From contig JAJRUY010000096.1 in the NCBI GenBank assembly GCA_024277555.1, positions 1 to 5,303 of the forward strand: a stretch of DNA of 5,303 bases. Reading direction: 5' to 3'. Position numbers and translations under genes: made by a program. Origin of the DNA: Gammaproteobacteria bacterium (GTDB lineage Bacteria; Pseudomonadota; Gammaproteobacteria; Chromatiales; Chromatiaceae). Each line of letters begins with the position of its first letter. Position 1 is the first letter of the stretch. Of this stretch, positions 5,098-5,303 are shown piece after piece. The notes beneath the pieces were generated by a model that worked only from the letters and a program-made list of their open reading frames with translations, did not search any database and was not told the DNA's origin.

Positions 5098-5303
5098 CTA
5101 GCCCGGATACTTCACCAGGACACTAAAATAACAACATAAGATGCTGTTTTTATTAACCATTATATCTATATTAGCAAAGTGCAATATGTTGCCGGGTGTT
5201 TGTTAAGTCCGCCCTTGCACCGATCTTGTTGCCCAGAGACGATATTTCTTCACTCATCAATAGCTTGGGCTATTGATTCGATCAGAAATTCGCCTCTGAA
5301 CAA
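5098..5303 (+). mobile_element. CTAG-bounded mobile element, copy B (cut by the window end)
   Basis: From CTAGCCCGGATACTTCACC at 5098 onwards the sequence follows copy A (137-174 joined to 290-457), in the same orientation and at roughly 95% identity by eye. It lacks the nested MITE. Differences include a T-run two bases shorter and two extra bases in GAAATTCG where copy A has GAGTCG. The right terminal repeat, expected about 47 bp past the edge if it is the same short form, is not in the window. It could instead be the end of a full-length insertion sequence: on the minus strand a frame ending at the TGA at 5252-5250 is open to the edge (LFRGEFLIESIAQAIDE), and it is frameshifted in copy A. 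Confidence 0.8.

Overview
The window holds four complete housekeeping or DNA-repair genes, one partial exported protein, and two families of small mobile elements that bracket the complete genes. The proteins look gammaproteobacterial: a 553-residue GlnRS that matches E. coli GlnRS in length and key-residue numbering, a GluRS with the Cys98/Cys100/Cys125/His127 zinc site, and a Tag glycosylase close to the E. coli protein. The LexA DNA-reading helix and the presumed operator differ from E. coli, so a deeper-branching gammaproteobacterium seems more likely than an enteric. I cannot name a genus.

Layout, left to right. At 1-128 (minus) is the signal-peptide end of an exported protein that runs off the left edge. 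At 137-504 is a short non-coding mobile element (copy A) with 17-bp terminal inverted repeats that begin and end in CTAG. A second, unrelated 112-bp MITE-like element is nested in it at about 175-286. Copy A fills almost the whole gap between the exported protein and tag. Next come tag (508-1086) and lexA (1083-1706), both on the minus strand and overlapping by 4 nt, with a palindromic operator candidate over a perfect TATAAT box upstream of lexA. gltX (1854-3254) and glnS (3251-4912) diverge on the plus strand and also overlap by 4 nt. After glnS come an imperfect hairpin, a second 112-bp MITE in inverted orientation (4981-5092), and a second copy (B) of the CTAG element from 5098, cut by the right edge.

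Function. The left pair links the SOS repressor to an alkylation-repair glycosylase, probably as one autoregulated transcript, so tag is likely induced by DNA damage. The right pair makes the synthetases that charge tRNA(Glu) and tRNA(Gln), apparently with coupled translation.

The most informative structural point is that copy B carries the intact site into which the MITE inserted in copy A. The window therefore contains both the filled and the empty version of one insertion. I see no clear sign of a wholly new multi-gene system; the less ordinary content is the lexA-tag operon with its non-E. coli operator, and the nested elements.
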